Source: a bacterium (GTDB lineage Bacteria > Vulcanimicrobiota > Xenobia > Xenobiales > JADMJV01). Taken from it: DNA of 64,000 nucleotides. Positions 33,343-41,418 of the stretch are shown in pieces. The stretch's first letter is position 1. The number at the start of each line of letters is the position of its first letter. The position numbers and the translations under genes were made by a program. The notes under the pieces were generated by a model. The model saw nothing but the letters and a program-made list of their open reading frames with translations. It searched no databases and was not told the DNA's origin. Location of the stretch: assembly GCA_018266105.1 (NCBI GenBank), contig JAFEBA010000013.1, positions 18,354 to 82,353 of the forward strand, given 5' to 3'.

Positions 33343-33657
33343 ATGAAGATCAGCCAGACACCCAATCCGAATCCAAATTCAATTCATCGAAGCCTCTCCA
33401 AGCCTCCTTCAGGCCAAAGCCTGGAGGATCGGTTTGAGCGGGGCCCATTCGCCCAGGAGGTGAAAGACCGTCAGTATGCCCAGGTTGCTTGGGCCATGGC
33501 GAAAGGAGCGGGCGTCGGCGCTGTGGCTGGCGCAGCCACAGGGTTGATGAGTGCCCTCCCCGGAGTTCCGGTAGGGTTGGCGACCGGTCTGACCACTTCG
33601 GCCGGCCTGATCACGGGGGCCTGGCTCGGTCTGGCGATCGGCTATGTGAGCTGCTAG
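33343..33657 (+). CDS. Short-leader glycine-zipper protein (104 aa)
   Basis: MKISQTPNPNPNSIHRS leader with Pro/Ser to ~26, a charged linker, then one long Ala/Gly segment at ~53-100 (GAGVGAVAGAATGLMSALPG and GLATGLTTSAGLITGAWLG) that could form a helical hairpin. CAGGAG precedes ATG 33343. It is monocistronic and about half the size of its relatives. Function unknown; expression is probably controlled by the leader hairpin just upstream. Confidence 0.65.
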   Translation: MKISQTPNPNPNSIHRSLSKPPSGQSLEDRFERGPFAQEVKDRQYAQVAWAMAKGAGVGAVAGAATGLMSALPGVPVGLATGLTTSAGLITGAWLGLAIGYVSC

Positions 33658-33737
33658 CTTCTGGCCCGGCGGCGAAACGGAACGATCTGCCCATCAATAC
33701 GCCGGTTTGCAATTGATTCACCCGGCGCCTGATTTTT

Positions 33738-33779
33738 TGACGGGCCTTTCACTCTGGCGAAATTTCCTCAGAATAGGCT
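33738..33779 (+). promoter_or_regulatory. 11-bp direct-repeat promoter (copy 6), drives 33814-37655 or beyond
   Basis: TGACGG (33738-33743), TCACTC (33749-33754), a 19-bp gap, TAGGCT (33774-33779), 34 bp before ATG 33814. It stands ahead of the coupled metallopeptidase, opine dehydrogenase and EamA genes. Confidence 0.7.
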
Positions 33780-33813
33780 ACTCAAGTCTGACCATTATTT
33801 CATCGGAGAATTT

Positions 33814-34263
33814 ATGAAAATCAACAGTCATTGTCCTATGCCCAAAATTCCCTTGTTGCCTTCCAAACCCGTTGCCCAGGAATTTGATAGAACGGACCGT
33901 TTCAGTCATTTGGCTTGCGGGGCGGCTTCGGCTGTGGCTGGAGCACTGGTGGAAGGCACGGGTATGGCCGCAATCACGTTGCGTCATACACCTGCTGGCG
34001 TCAAGCGTGCTTATCACGACCTTTTCACTTCCGAACACGGGCCCGTCTATAAGGGTGCCTGGTCACTGGGGATCGTGGCTGCGGCCGCGCTGGCCACGCC
34101 TCTGGCGGGTGTCTTGGGCTTGGGCCTGGGCGCCTACGGTGGGGCCGTGAGCGGCTATCATCACGGAGTGGGCCCTGCCATTTCCGATTGTATCCAGGGG
34201 TTGCGAGAGTACAACCAGCTGGTCGGTGACACCATGATCTATCAACCCCGGAGGCCTCAATGA
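33814..34263 (+). CDS. Short-leader glycine-zipper protein (149 aa)
   Basis: MKINSHCPMPKIPLLPSKP leader, then small-residue helices GAASAVAGALVEGTGMAA (~30-48) and VAAAALATPLAGVLGLGLG ending GAYGGAVSGYHHGVG (~86-120). GGAG lies before ATG 33814. ATGA overlap with the metallopeptidase gene suggests the two products act together, for example as carrier or membrane partner and hydrolase. That is inference. Confidence 0.65.
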   Translation: MKINSHCPMPKIPLLPSKPVAQEFDRTDRFSHLACGAASAVAGALVEGTGMAAITLRHTPAGVKRAYHDLFTSEHGPVYKGAWSLGIVAAAALATPLAGVLGLGLGAYGGAVSGYHHGVGPAISDCIQGLREYNQLVGDTMIYQPRRPQ

Positions 34264-35681
34264 AGATTCGATACTTACCACAGGATCCGCTAGTTGGCGG
34301 AGTTCGCGAAGTAACCCTGAAGGGGTCGGGCGGACTGGCCAACGAACGCATGAGCGTGCAGGATCAGGCTTCAGTCGCTCGGCCTGACGCAGACGGAAAC
34401 TTTCTCTACGAACTCGGAACCCCCGAATTTCAACAGGGTAACACATTTGTGGCCGCCAACCGGACTCTGGACATGTTTGAAAAGGCGGTGGGGCATAAGA
34501 TTCCTTGGGCCTTTCAAGGGGACTTGAAAATCCATACTCACTATGGCTCAGGATTCAATGCATTTTACTTGAGACAAGATCATTCGCTGAATTTTTTCGA
34601 TGGAGTGGATCAAAAAACTGGCAAGACCATTCACGGCAGCGAGTCCCTGGATGTCATCAGCCACGAGACCGGCCACGCGATTCTAGATGGACTACGTCCC
34701 GGTTTGATGGGCTGGTTTGGCAGCGGCGAAGCCCCAGCCTTCCACGAATCCTTTGGTGATATGACGGCCATTCTAACTTCGCTGCAAGACGATCTGGTCA
34801 TCGAACGGGTTTGTCAGGAGACCGGCGGCGATTTGCGCAAACCCAACGTGGCCGCTCGCCTGGCCGAAGAGATGTCGCAGGGCATCAATCATACCTATCT
34901 GCAGAGCACCCGTCCCGAGAGCTGGGTCATGCGCGATGCCAATAATGACTATCTTTATGTTCGGCCGGAGGGCCTTCCAGAGAAGGCTCCGCCCGAAGTT
35001 TTGTCCCCCGAGCCGCATAGCTTCAGCCGGATATTTACTGGTGCGTTTTGGGAGATGCTGAGTGGCGTTCAAGAGCGGATGTTGGCTCAGGGCCAGAGTC
35101 CTCAGCAGGCCCTGCGCGCCAGCCGCGATGTGATGGCCAGCATGCTCGGTCACGCGGTAGAGCTGGGACCGAATCGTCTGAATCGTTTCCACCAGATGGC
35201 CCAGGCCTTCCTCAAGGCGGATGAGCGCTATTTTGGTGGAGAGTACAAAGATTTGCTCCAGGATGTGCTGGGGTCTCGCAATCTGATTTCCAAGGCAGCG
35301 CCCGAGGTGCAGGCTCCAAGGGATATATCAGCTGCCATGGCGCTGGTGCACAGCTCTGGCGGCGATCCGATGCCGGAGTCGGTCTGGAAGAACGATCGAG
35401 GCGAAACCTTTGTCCGCTTCGACGCTATTCAGGAAGTCCAGTTGGACGCTCACACCACCACCGACCTGGCCGCCAGTCTGACCCTGGGAATTGATTCCGA
35501 AGGACAGGTCTTTCATAGTCTCTGGGAGCCTGTTACCGATGAAACGGTGGAAGCGGCTCGCCAGGAAGTATCGCTCCTGCGCAGGCGCGAGCCCGCCGGT
35601 TCAAGCGACCTGGAGCGTGGCTACAGTGCTCAGCCTACCCGCCAGGGTCAGAAGTTGAGCAAACTGGCTGTGGCTTACTGA
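34260..35681 (+). CDS. Gluzincin metallopeptidase (M4/M36-like) without a signal peptide
   Basis: 473 residues starting MKIRYLPQDPLVGG. The zinc site is complete: HETGH at 135-139 (H135, E136, H139), then FHESFGD with E163 as third ligand and D167, the ExxxD pattern of thermolysin-like and fungalysin-like enzymes. Upstream lies the substrate-edge strand region NAFYLRQDHSLNFF. The usual prepro region is missing: there is no signal peptide and only ~60 residues precede the catalytic domain. After ~350 there is a mixed C-terminal domain with no recognised match. ATGA-coupled to the short-leader gene and 1 bp before the opine dehydrogenase gene. Confidence 0.85.
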   Translation: MKIRYLPQDPLVGGVREVTLKGSGGLANERMSVQDQASVARPDADGNFLYELGTPEFQQGNTFVAANRTLDMFEKAVGHKIPWAFQGDLKIHTHYGSGFNAFYLRQDHSLNFFDGVDQKTGKTIHGSESLDVISHETGHAILDGLRPGLMGWFGSGEAPAFHESFGDMTAILTSLQDDLVIERVCQETGGDLRKPNVAARLAEEMSQGINHTYLQSTRPESWVMRDANNDYLYVRPEGLPEKAPPEVLSPEPHSFSRIFTGAFWEMLSGVQERMLAQGQSPQQALRASRDVMASMLGHAVELGPNRLNRFHQMAQAFLKADERYFGGEYKDLLQDVLGSRNLISKAAPEVQAPRDISAAMALVHSSGGDPMPESVWKNDRGETFVRFDAIQEVQLDAHTTTDLAASLTLGIDSEGQVFHSLWEPVTDETVEAARQEVSLLRRREPAGSSDLERGYSAQPTRQGQKLSKLAVAY

Positions 35682-35682
35682 G

Positions 35683-36825
35683 ATGAAGACTGCGAATTCC
35701 GCTCTTCCCCCCTTGCTTCGAGGCACATTCCGTCGCAGACCTTACGGCAGGGTTTGCGAGCAAAAGGTTGGCATTGTCGGCGCCGGCAACTCCGCCCACG
35801 CTCTGGCCTGCTACTTGGTGCGGGCGGGACGGGATGTGCACTTGTACGCCCGTCGGGCCCAGCAGGTCGAACATTTGCTGAGTCGGCCGGTCTTGCGCGC
35901 CACCGGCAAGCTTGAAGGCTCTTTCAGTCTGGCCGGGGTCTGCACGGACGCAGCCTTTCTGGCCCGTAACTGTTCCACGCTCTTTGTGTGCACGACCGCC
36001 AACGCCTATCCGGACGTGGTGGCGCAGCTGGCTCCACATCTGAGGTCTGACCATCATCTGATCTTGTTCTCTGGCAAGCTTTGCGGTTCGCTCGAGGTGC
36101 AGAGAGGGTTGGAGCGGGCAGGCTGTGCGGGAGTCACGGTTGTGGAGACGGATGCACTCTTCGCCTGCCGACTGCAAAGCGATCATTCCATTTGGGTCAG
36201 AGGGTTCAAGGGATGGAATCTCTTTAGCGCGCCCAGGCGGCGGCAAACTTTACAGGTCAGCGCCCTGGTCAAGAGTTTCTTTCCTGGGTTGCAGCCTGCC
36301 GACAACTTGATTCAACGAGGATTGACTGACTTTGGAGCCCTGGCTCACGCTCTGACCGTGCTGGTCAATCTGAACGCGGTGGATCGGCAGCAGCCCTTCC
36401 TTTTCTACGTCGACGGCTTTACCGAGAAGACGGTGGTTTTATTGGAGCAGTTGGAACGAGAATACCGAGCCCTGGCCGAGGCCTACGGGACTCAGTTGCT
36501 CGAAGCCAGGCTACTTCTCAAGCGCTACTATGGCTGCGACACCGACTCCCTCTTGGGAGCCATGCGCTCTGTTCCCAATTATCGAGATAGTTTGGCGCCC
36601 AATTCGCTACAAACTCGGTATTTGACCGAAGATGTGGCTTGCACCCTGGTTCCCGCTCAGCAGCTGGCCAGGAGGGCGGGTCTGGAAACTCCCGTTCTGG
36701 ATTCGGTCATCTCTCTGACCTCGGTCTTGCACGGACAGAACTACGCTGTCAGTGGCCGAAGCCTGGAAAAACTGGGGTGGGCCGATCTGAGTCGTCAGGC
36801 GATTCTGGATTGGGTGAATTGGTGA
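35683..36825 (+). CDS. NAD(P)-dependent opine dehydrogenase family protein
   Basis: 380 residues. After a ~27-residue basic extension comes a Rossmann motif VGIVGAGNSAHALACYLVRAG (written in parts: GAGNSA at 33-38), then VHLYAR as the end of the second strand. The C-terminal helical domain (GLTDFGALAHALTVLVNLN and LLLKRYYGCDT) fits the octopine/nopaline/staphylopine dehydrogenase fold. These enzymes reductively join an amine to an alpha-keto acid. It sits between a metallopeptidase gene and an EamA exporter gene (GTGA overlap), with a PLP decarboxylase next. That set resembles an opine-metallophore or amino-acid-derived metabolite cluster, but no nicotianamine synthase-like gene is present. 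Confidence 0.8.
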   Translation: MKTANSALPPLLRGTFRRRPYGRVCEQKVGIVGAGNSAHALACYLVRAGRDVHLYARRAQQVEHLLSRPVLRATGKLEGSFSLAGVCTDAAFLARNCSTLFVCTTANAYPDVVAQLAPHLRSDHHLILFSGKLCGSLEVQRGLERAGCAGVTVVETDALFACRLQSDHSIWVRGFKGWNLFSAPRRRQTLQVSALVKSFFPGLQPADNLIQRGLTDFGALAHALTVLVNLNAVDRQQPFLFYVDGFTEKTVVLLEQLEREYRALAEAYGTQLLEARLLLKRYYGCDTDSLLGAMRSVPNYRDSLAPNSLQTRYLTEDVACTLVPAQQLARRAGLETPVLDSVISLTSVLHGQNYAVSGRSLEKLGWADLSRQAILDWVNW

Positions 36826-37655
36826 AGATCCATCCCGTTTTGCTCCTGGCCACTTTGCTAGTGGCTTCACTTGAGCCCGTGCTGGCGCGTCTAGGATATA
36901 GCATTGGAGTCGGCCCCTGGCACTTGCTCTATTGCAAGAGCCTGTTCAGCGCACTTCTGGTTCTGCCGATTCTGCTGCGGCATCGACCTTCGCCACGGGT
37001 GGTTCCGGCTGCCCTGTTGCTCCTCCTGACCGGGGCCTGTCAGCTCTGGGCTGTGCGCCGATTGTCGGCCGCAACCGTGGTCACTCTCATCTCCACGACT
37101 CCGGCCTTCGTCTCCTTGATCAATCAGAAGCTGGGGCGCGAAAAGCCCGCGGTTAAATTCTGGCTGGGTCTGGGCATCTGCCTGCTCGGGATCTTGCTGA
37201 GTCTGGGAGGGGAGCTCGGCTCGGGCGACTTTGATCCGATGGGCTTGTTGTTCGTGGCCGGGGCAATCTTGAGTTCAAGCCTCTATCGCACTCAGCTGGA
37301 GGGGTTCCGGGGGGAGCTAAACTCCCTGCAGGTTTCGATCACTTTGTTTTTGGTGCAGGGTCTGGTGCTGGGAGGGCTGGGAGCGGGAGCGCAGAGTCTT
37401 CCCGTTCAGGCTTATGCCATCAGTGCCTGGCTGGCCGTGGCCGGGGTGGCCGCCAATCTGACTTTTGTCTATGCTGTTCAGGCACTTGGGGCAACCCGCA
37501 TGTCGGTCTTCAACCTGCTGCAGCGCCCGCTCGTTATCGTGACCGCTGCCTGGCTTCTGCGCGAGAGCCTGAGCCTGGTTGAGTGGTCGGGGGTTTTGCT
37601 GGTTCTGGTCGGGGTTCACCTGGCTCAGTCTCATACCGGCACGATTCGTAAGTAA
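36822..37655 (+). CDS. EamA/DMT-family transporter
   Basis: 277 residues from a GTG overlapping the opine dehydrogenase stop; a longer in-frame start would lie within that gene. It has about ten membrane helices in two repeats, each with EamA-type features (VLARLGYSIG; SAATVVTLISTTPAFVSLIN; TRMSVFNLLQRPLVIVTAAW). The family exports or exchanges small metabolites, and EamA proteins export pseudopaline-type opines in some bacteria. Coupling to the dehydrogenase makes product export the simplest role. Confidence 0.88.
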   Translation: MKIHPVLLLATLLVASLEPVLARLGYSIGVGPWHLLYCKSLFSALLVLPILLRHRPSPRVVPAALLLLLTGACQLWAVRRLSAATVVTLISTTPAFVSLINQKLGREKPAVKFWLGLGICLLGILLSLGGELGSGDFDPMGLLFVAGAILSSSLYRTQLEGFRGELNSLQVSITLFLVQGLVLGGLGAGAQSLPVQAYAISAWLAVAGVAANLTFVYAVQALGATRMSVFNLLQRPLVIVTAAWLLRESLSLVEWSGVLLVLVGVHLAQSHTGTIRK

Positions 37656-37718
37656 ATTCAAGGACGCCGCTTGCGCCTCTCAGGAGGGAAAGAGCGTCAC
37701 GCATTCAACCGGAGCAAT

Positions 37719-39374
37719 ATGCCAGCTTATCAGTCTATTTTAAATGAATTACGGCGCTGTTTCCCCCAGCCCACCAGCGATCGAATCCACGACTCCTATG
37801 TCACCCACACGGTCATGCGCGTGCTTGATCAGGTTGATGCCTTGAAGAGTGAGCTGCCGATCTGGGGCAGCAAACAGCCTTTGGATTACTCGAAAGCCCG
37901 GACGTCCCGTCTGGATCTGGATGGAAAGAGCCTTGAGGACGTGAGCAGCGAGCTGGTCGGCTACCTCAACGGCCTGAATATCTGGGGCCACCCGAAGACC
38001 CAGATCAATATTTGTCCCCCACCCACCGTGGCTTCGCTCATGGCACAGGTGGTGAGCGGTCTGGCCAGTCCCAACCTGGTCTGGGACGAAGTCAGCCAGC
38101 GCTTCGCTCTGGCAGAGGTTGAGGTCGCAGCCATCGTTTCCGACCTGGTGGGCTATGACTCCGAGAGCGCGGCCGGAATCTTTACCTTTGGCGGCACTGG
38201 CTGCACTCTGTATGCCAGTCGCATCGGGCTGGAAAAGGCCCTCCCCGGTTCGCTCAAAGAGGGGGTGCGTCAGGACGCCGCCATTCTGGCCAGCAGCAGC
38301 GGCCACTACTGTAAACTGACGGTGGCCGGCTGGTTGGGCCTGGGGCACAAAAATGTGCATGCCATCCCCACCGATAGCCGAAATCAGGTGCGCGTTGACC
38401 TGATGGAGGAGCGGGCTCGGGAAATTCTCAGCAGTGGCGGTAAGATTGCCTGTTTTATCGCCACCGTTGGCACCACGGACTGCTTCGCTCTGGACGACCT
38501 GGATGCCATCGTGGACCTTCGTGATCGTCTGGTCAAGGAGTTTTCTCTCAATTATCAGCCCCATGTCCACGCCGATGCCGTGATTGGTTGGGCCTGGAGC
38601 GTTTTTCGAGGTTACCCGTGGGAAGCCAATCCTCTGGGCTTCCGCCCGCGCACGGTGCGAGCCCTGGCGGCCACGGTAGAGAGACTGTCTGGACTGCAGA
38701 AGGCCGATTCGATCGGAATCGATTTTCACAAGACCGGTTTCGCTCCCTATGTTTCCAGCATGCTATTGGTCAAAGACAGCCGCGATTTTAGCAAGCTTGG
38801 GCGAAGCTACGAAGAGATGCCTTATCTCTTCCAAACCGGCGAATACCACCCGGGTCTGTTCACGTTGGAAACCTCGCGGAGCGGCAGCGGCATTCTGAGC
38901 GCTCTGGCCAATTTGCGCCTCTTCGGGCGCACCGGGCTGCAGTCCTTATTGGGTCACCTGGTGGAAAAGGCTCAGGTGCTGCGCGAACTTTTGGAAGCAC
39001 GACCGTATCTGACCATCGTCAATCGCGACAACTTCGGTCCGGTGACACTCTTTCGAGCCTATCCCGCTGGAGTGGAGACGTTCCGCGTGCATGAGCGCGA
39101 ATTGAGCGACGCTGCCTTTGCCGAGGACCTGATCACTCATAATGAATACAATCGAAAGCTTTCCAGCTATCTTCACGCCGAGGCCATGTCCGGGCGCGGG
39201 GTGCTCCTGGGACAATCGGATTGCTATCGAATGACGCCATTCGGACTGCCGGTTCTGGCATTGAAGTCGTACATCATCTCGCCTTTCGTCGAGGATCGGC
39301 ACCTGGAAGAGCTTGTGGACAAGATCGCTCAGGCCCACCGAACCTTCGAAAGCGAGTCGTGCGCAGCCCTTTAG
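37719..39374 (+). CDS. PLP-dependent group II decarboxylase-like enzyme
   Basis: 551 residues from ATG 37719 (GGAG five bases upstream). The PLP lysine is K338 in IGIDFHKTGF, preceded by the cofactor-binding Asp in PHVHADAVIGWAW. AGIFTFGGTGCTLYASRIG corresponds to the phosphate-binding region. It resembles glutamate/tyrosine decarboxylase-type enzymes that make amines. 63 bp after the EamA gene, so probably the same unit. It could supply an amine to the opine dehydrogenase. Its stop overlaps the convergent gene by 4 bp. Confidence 0.85.
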   Translation: MPAYQSILNELRRCFPQPTSDRIHDSYVTHTVMRVLDQVDALKSELPIWGSKQPLDYSKARTSRLDLDGKSLEDVSSELVGYLNGLNIWGHPKTQINICPPPTVASLMAQVVSGLASPNLVWDEVSQRFALAEVEVAAIVSDLVGYDSESAAGIFTFGGTGCTLYASRIGLEKALPGSLKEGVRQDAAILASSSGHYCKLTVAGWLGLGHKNVHAIPTDSRNQVRVDLMEERAREILSSGGKIACFIATVGTTDCFALDDLDAIVDLRDRLVKEFSLNYQPHVHADAVIGWAWSVFRGYPWEANPLGFRPRTVRALAATVERLSGLQKADSIGIDFHKTGFAPYVSSMLLVKDSRDFSKLGRSYEEMPYLFQTGEYHPGLFTLETSRSGSGILSALANLRLFGRTGLQSLLGHLVEKAQVLRELLEARPYLTIVNRDNFGPVTLFRAYPAGVETFRVHERELSDAAFAEDLITHNEYNRKLSSYLHAEAMSGRGVLLGQSDCYRMTPFGLPVLALKSYIISPFVEDRHLEELVDKIAQAHRTFESESCAAL

Positions 39375-39859
39375 CAGGCAGCCCATTTGCGCCAGAACCA
39401 GGGCAGCCAGGAGCGGATCGGCTTGGGTTGAGGACGGACCGTTCGGGGTCGTTCAAGCTCGCCAGGAAGCCAGCGCAACTGGAGCTCGCCGCTGTGGTTG
39501 AGACACAGGTCGCTGGCGCGTACGTCCCCGAACTGGTGCCGCCGCAGGGCCTGGCGCAGGTTCTCCAGTTGCGCGCGCAGTCGACGGCTTAAGCCGAGCC
39601 GCAGAGCTCCCGGGCGCTCTTCCACCCTTTCCAGAAGCACCAAGATCTGACCGCGCTCCACCCAGCTTTCGATGACCTTGGGAAATCCGGGGAGACCGCC
39701 GTTGAGAGCGCTGGCCAGAGCTGGAAAGGGGCGCTCAAAGCGCTGCAGGATGGCCAGCTTTTGCGTGCTCTGGTGGCGCACCAGCCAGACGTCCGGGCGT
39801 TGGTTGACGATTCCCACGGGGCAATACTTTTCACCGAATCCGGTTTCCACGATCTGCAT
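39371..39859 (-). CDS. Pseudokinase-like protein (162 aa)
   Basis: The N-terminal part resembles a protein-kinase N-lobe and hinge (CPVGIVNQRPDVWLVRHQ ... KLAILQRFERP ... VERGQILVLLERV). Then FGDVRASDLCLNHSGELQL occupies the place of the catalytic loop HxDxxxxN, where His and Asp are not kept as HRD. No DFG is visible, and the protein stops after ~160 residues. A truncated, catalytically dead kinase-like fold is my best reading; similarity is weak. GAGGAG precedes ATG 39859. It has a shared-motif promoter, so it belongs to the same regulon as the short-leader genes. Confidence 0.55.
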   Translation of the reverse strand: MQIVETGFGEKYCPVGIVNQRPDVWLVRHQSTQKLAILQRFERPFPALASALNGGLPGFPKVIESWVERGQILVLLERVEERPGALRLGLSRRLRAQLENLRQALRRHQFGDVRASDLCLNHSGELQLRWLPGELERPRTVRPQPKPIRSWLPWFWRKWAAC

Positions 39860-39894
39860 AAAGGGTCTCCTCGTTGTTGATATCTATACTTCCG

Positions 39895-39936
39895 AGCTTA
39901 GGCCGGCCTGGTGGGACCAACGTGAAAAGAACGTCA
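39895..39936 (-). promoter_or_regulatory. 11-bp direct-repeat promoter (copy 7), drives the pseudokinase-like gene
   Basis: Minus strand: TGACGT (39931-39936), TCACGT (39920-39925), a 19-bp gap, TAAGCT (39895-39900), 35 bp before ATG 39859. Confidence 0.72.
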
Positions 39937-40026
39937 AAGCCAGGCCCCAGGTTGGGCCAGGTTGTGAACACTGAGGATGCGGAGGGAGTGGACCCTTTGG
40001 CGCGGGTATGTTAAAATCCACGGATT

Positions 40027-41415
40027 GTGAAGATCGGAAGCTGGTTCAGACTGCCCTCGCCGGGAGCCAAGAGCTCGCCCGCGCCTTCCGATTCACCCTC
40101 TGGGCCTCTCGATCAGGCCGAGTCAGTGCAGGAACGGATAGGCCTGGGACAGGGGCTGTTCCTGGAGCACGGTCAGGTGGTTTCTCGCAATTGGCTGGGC
40201 CGGACCCAGGCCAGCGAGCCCGGCCCGGCCATGCGAGCTCTGGCCGCCGCTTATGAAAAGGGTCACCTGACTGCCGAAGAGCTGCGCACCAAGGTGAAGA
40301 ACCCTCAGGCCTGCTTGCTGGTCCTGGGGGAACCCTCAACATCGCTGGCGCAAACCCTCCAGAGCTGGCCGGAAGAGCAGCGCCAGAAGTTTCAGCAGCT
40401 TCTGGCTGGAGTCAGCACAGACTACCGTCAGACGCCCGCGGTCCAGGTGGTGGACCCCCAAGATCCTGCTCGTCTCAAGCAGTTCGATGGACCAACCTTC
40501 TTTTTAGGGTCGGCTCTGGAGAAGCTGGCCCTGAACGGTCGATTGCTGAAGTCCCGAGACCAATCCGGCGTTAGCTTGCTCGATAACCTATGTTCGCTCC
40601 AGCAAGCCTGTTCCAAAGACGGCTATGCGGGTCAGGACCTCTTTGCCTGGGCTCTGGTTCACTCGGCCTACTCCAAGCGGACCTTCCATCAGGCTCAGGG
40701 GAAAGGCACTTGCGGAGCGGCCACCCTGGGCTACGTTCTCTGGCAGGAGAATCCCAGTCAGATGGTCGGCGCTTTGCGCGACTGGACCTACCAGGGGCAG
40801 GCAGTGACTCGAACGGGAGCCTCGCAACGCCCGACCGAGAGCATTGATCCGGCCGATCCCACGCCGGCCGCGGACCAGATCATGCAGGCTTCATTGATGA
40901 ATCTGGCCGACCCCGAGTATACCTACAGCCTGGTCCAGGACCGCTTCACTCGGCCGGACGGTCAGACCAGAGAACGTGGACTCTATCCACAGCATCAAAA
41001 GCATCTGCTGGATTCGCTGAGCACCAAGGATTGGACGATTCAGGAACTGGACAGCGAACGCCTGAGGCAAATTCAACGAGAGACTCCCGGTCCCGTGCCC
41101 GTCACTCTGGAGTGGGCTTCGGGCCAGGGACTGCATTCTCTGCACCTGTTGTCGGTGCAACGCGTCAGCGACGAGCATGTCTATCTGCGCGACCCGGCCG
41201 GCGACCGAGGCGTGGTGCTGGCCAACAGCAGTCAGCAGATACTGGGTTCCGGTTTTCAACGAATGTCCCGCCAGGAATTCGACGATCGACTTCGCCAGGG
41301 ACTGGTGCCGGACAATGCACAGGCTCGTTCTGGCTGGCTCACGGCCCTGAAACAGAGCGCTTCCAACGGCGTGCTTGGGGGCCTCTTTTGGGCTCAACCT
41401 GGTGAGCCCAAGTAG
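40027..41415 (+). CDS. Putative papain-fold/C39-like cysteine hydrolase with MKI/Pro-rich leader
   Basis: 462 residues from GTG 40027, beginning with the leader (M/V)KIGSWFRLPSPGAKSSPAP. C229 in QGKGTCGAATL sits at a helix start, as in papain-fold enzymes. LHSLHLLSVQRV (H370 or H373) and VYLRDPAGD (D389) would complete a Cys-His-Asp triad in the C39/transglutaminase order. No signal peptide. The assignment rests on this motif order, not on overall similarity. It faces the pseudokinase-like gene across a 167-bp intergenic region but shows no repeat promoter of its own. TATGTTAAAAT at ~40007 could serve as a -10 region. Confidence 0.6.
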   Translation: MKIGSWFRLPSPGAKSSPAPSDSPSGPLDQAESVQERIGLGQGLFLEHGQVVSRNWLGRTQASEPGPAMRALAAAYEKGHLTAEELRTKVKNPQACLLVLGEPSTSLAQTLQSWPEEQRQKFQQLLAGVSTDYRQTPAVQVVDPQDPARLKQFDGPTFFLGSALEKLALNGRLLKSRDQSGVSLLDNLCSLQQACSKDGYAGQDLFAWALVHSAYSKRTFHQAQGKGTCGAATLGYVLWQENPSQMVGALRDWTYQGQAVTRTGASQRPTESIDPADPTPAADQIMQASLMNLADPEYTYSLVQDRFTRPDGQTRERGLYPQHQKHLLDSLSTKDWTIQELDSERLRQIQRETPGPVPVTLEWASGQGLHSLHLLSVQRVSDEHVYLRDPAGDRGVVLANSSQQILGSGFQRMSRQEFDDRLRQGLVPDNAQARSGWLTALKQSASNGVLGGLFWAQPGEPK

Positions 41416-41418
41416 CCG

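Noticed and set aside
37697..37702. TCACGC before the PLP decarboxylase gene
   Set aside because: No partner repeat at 11 bp and the -10 position would lie within the coding sequence.
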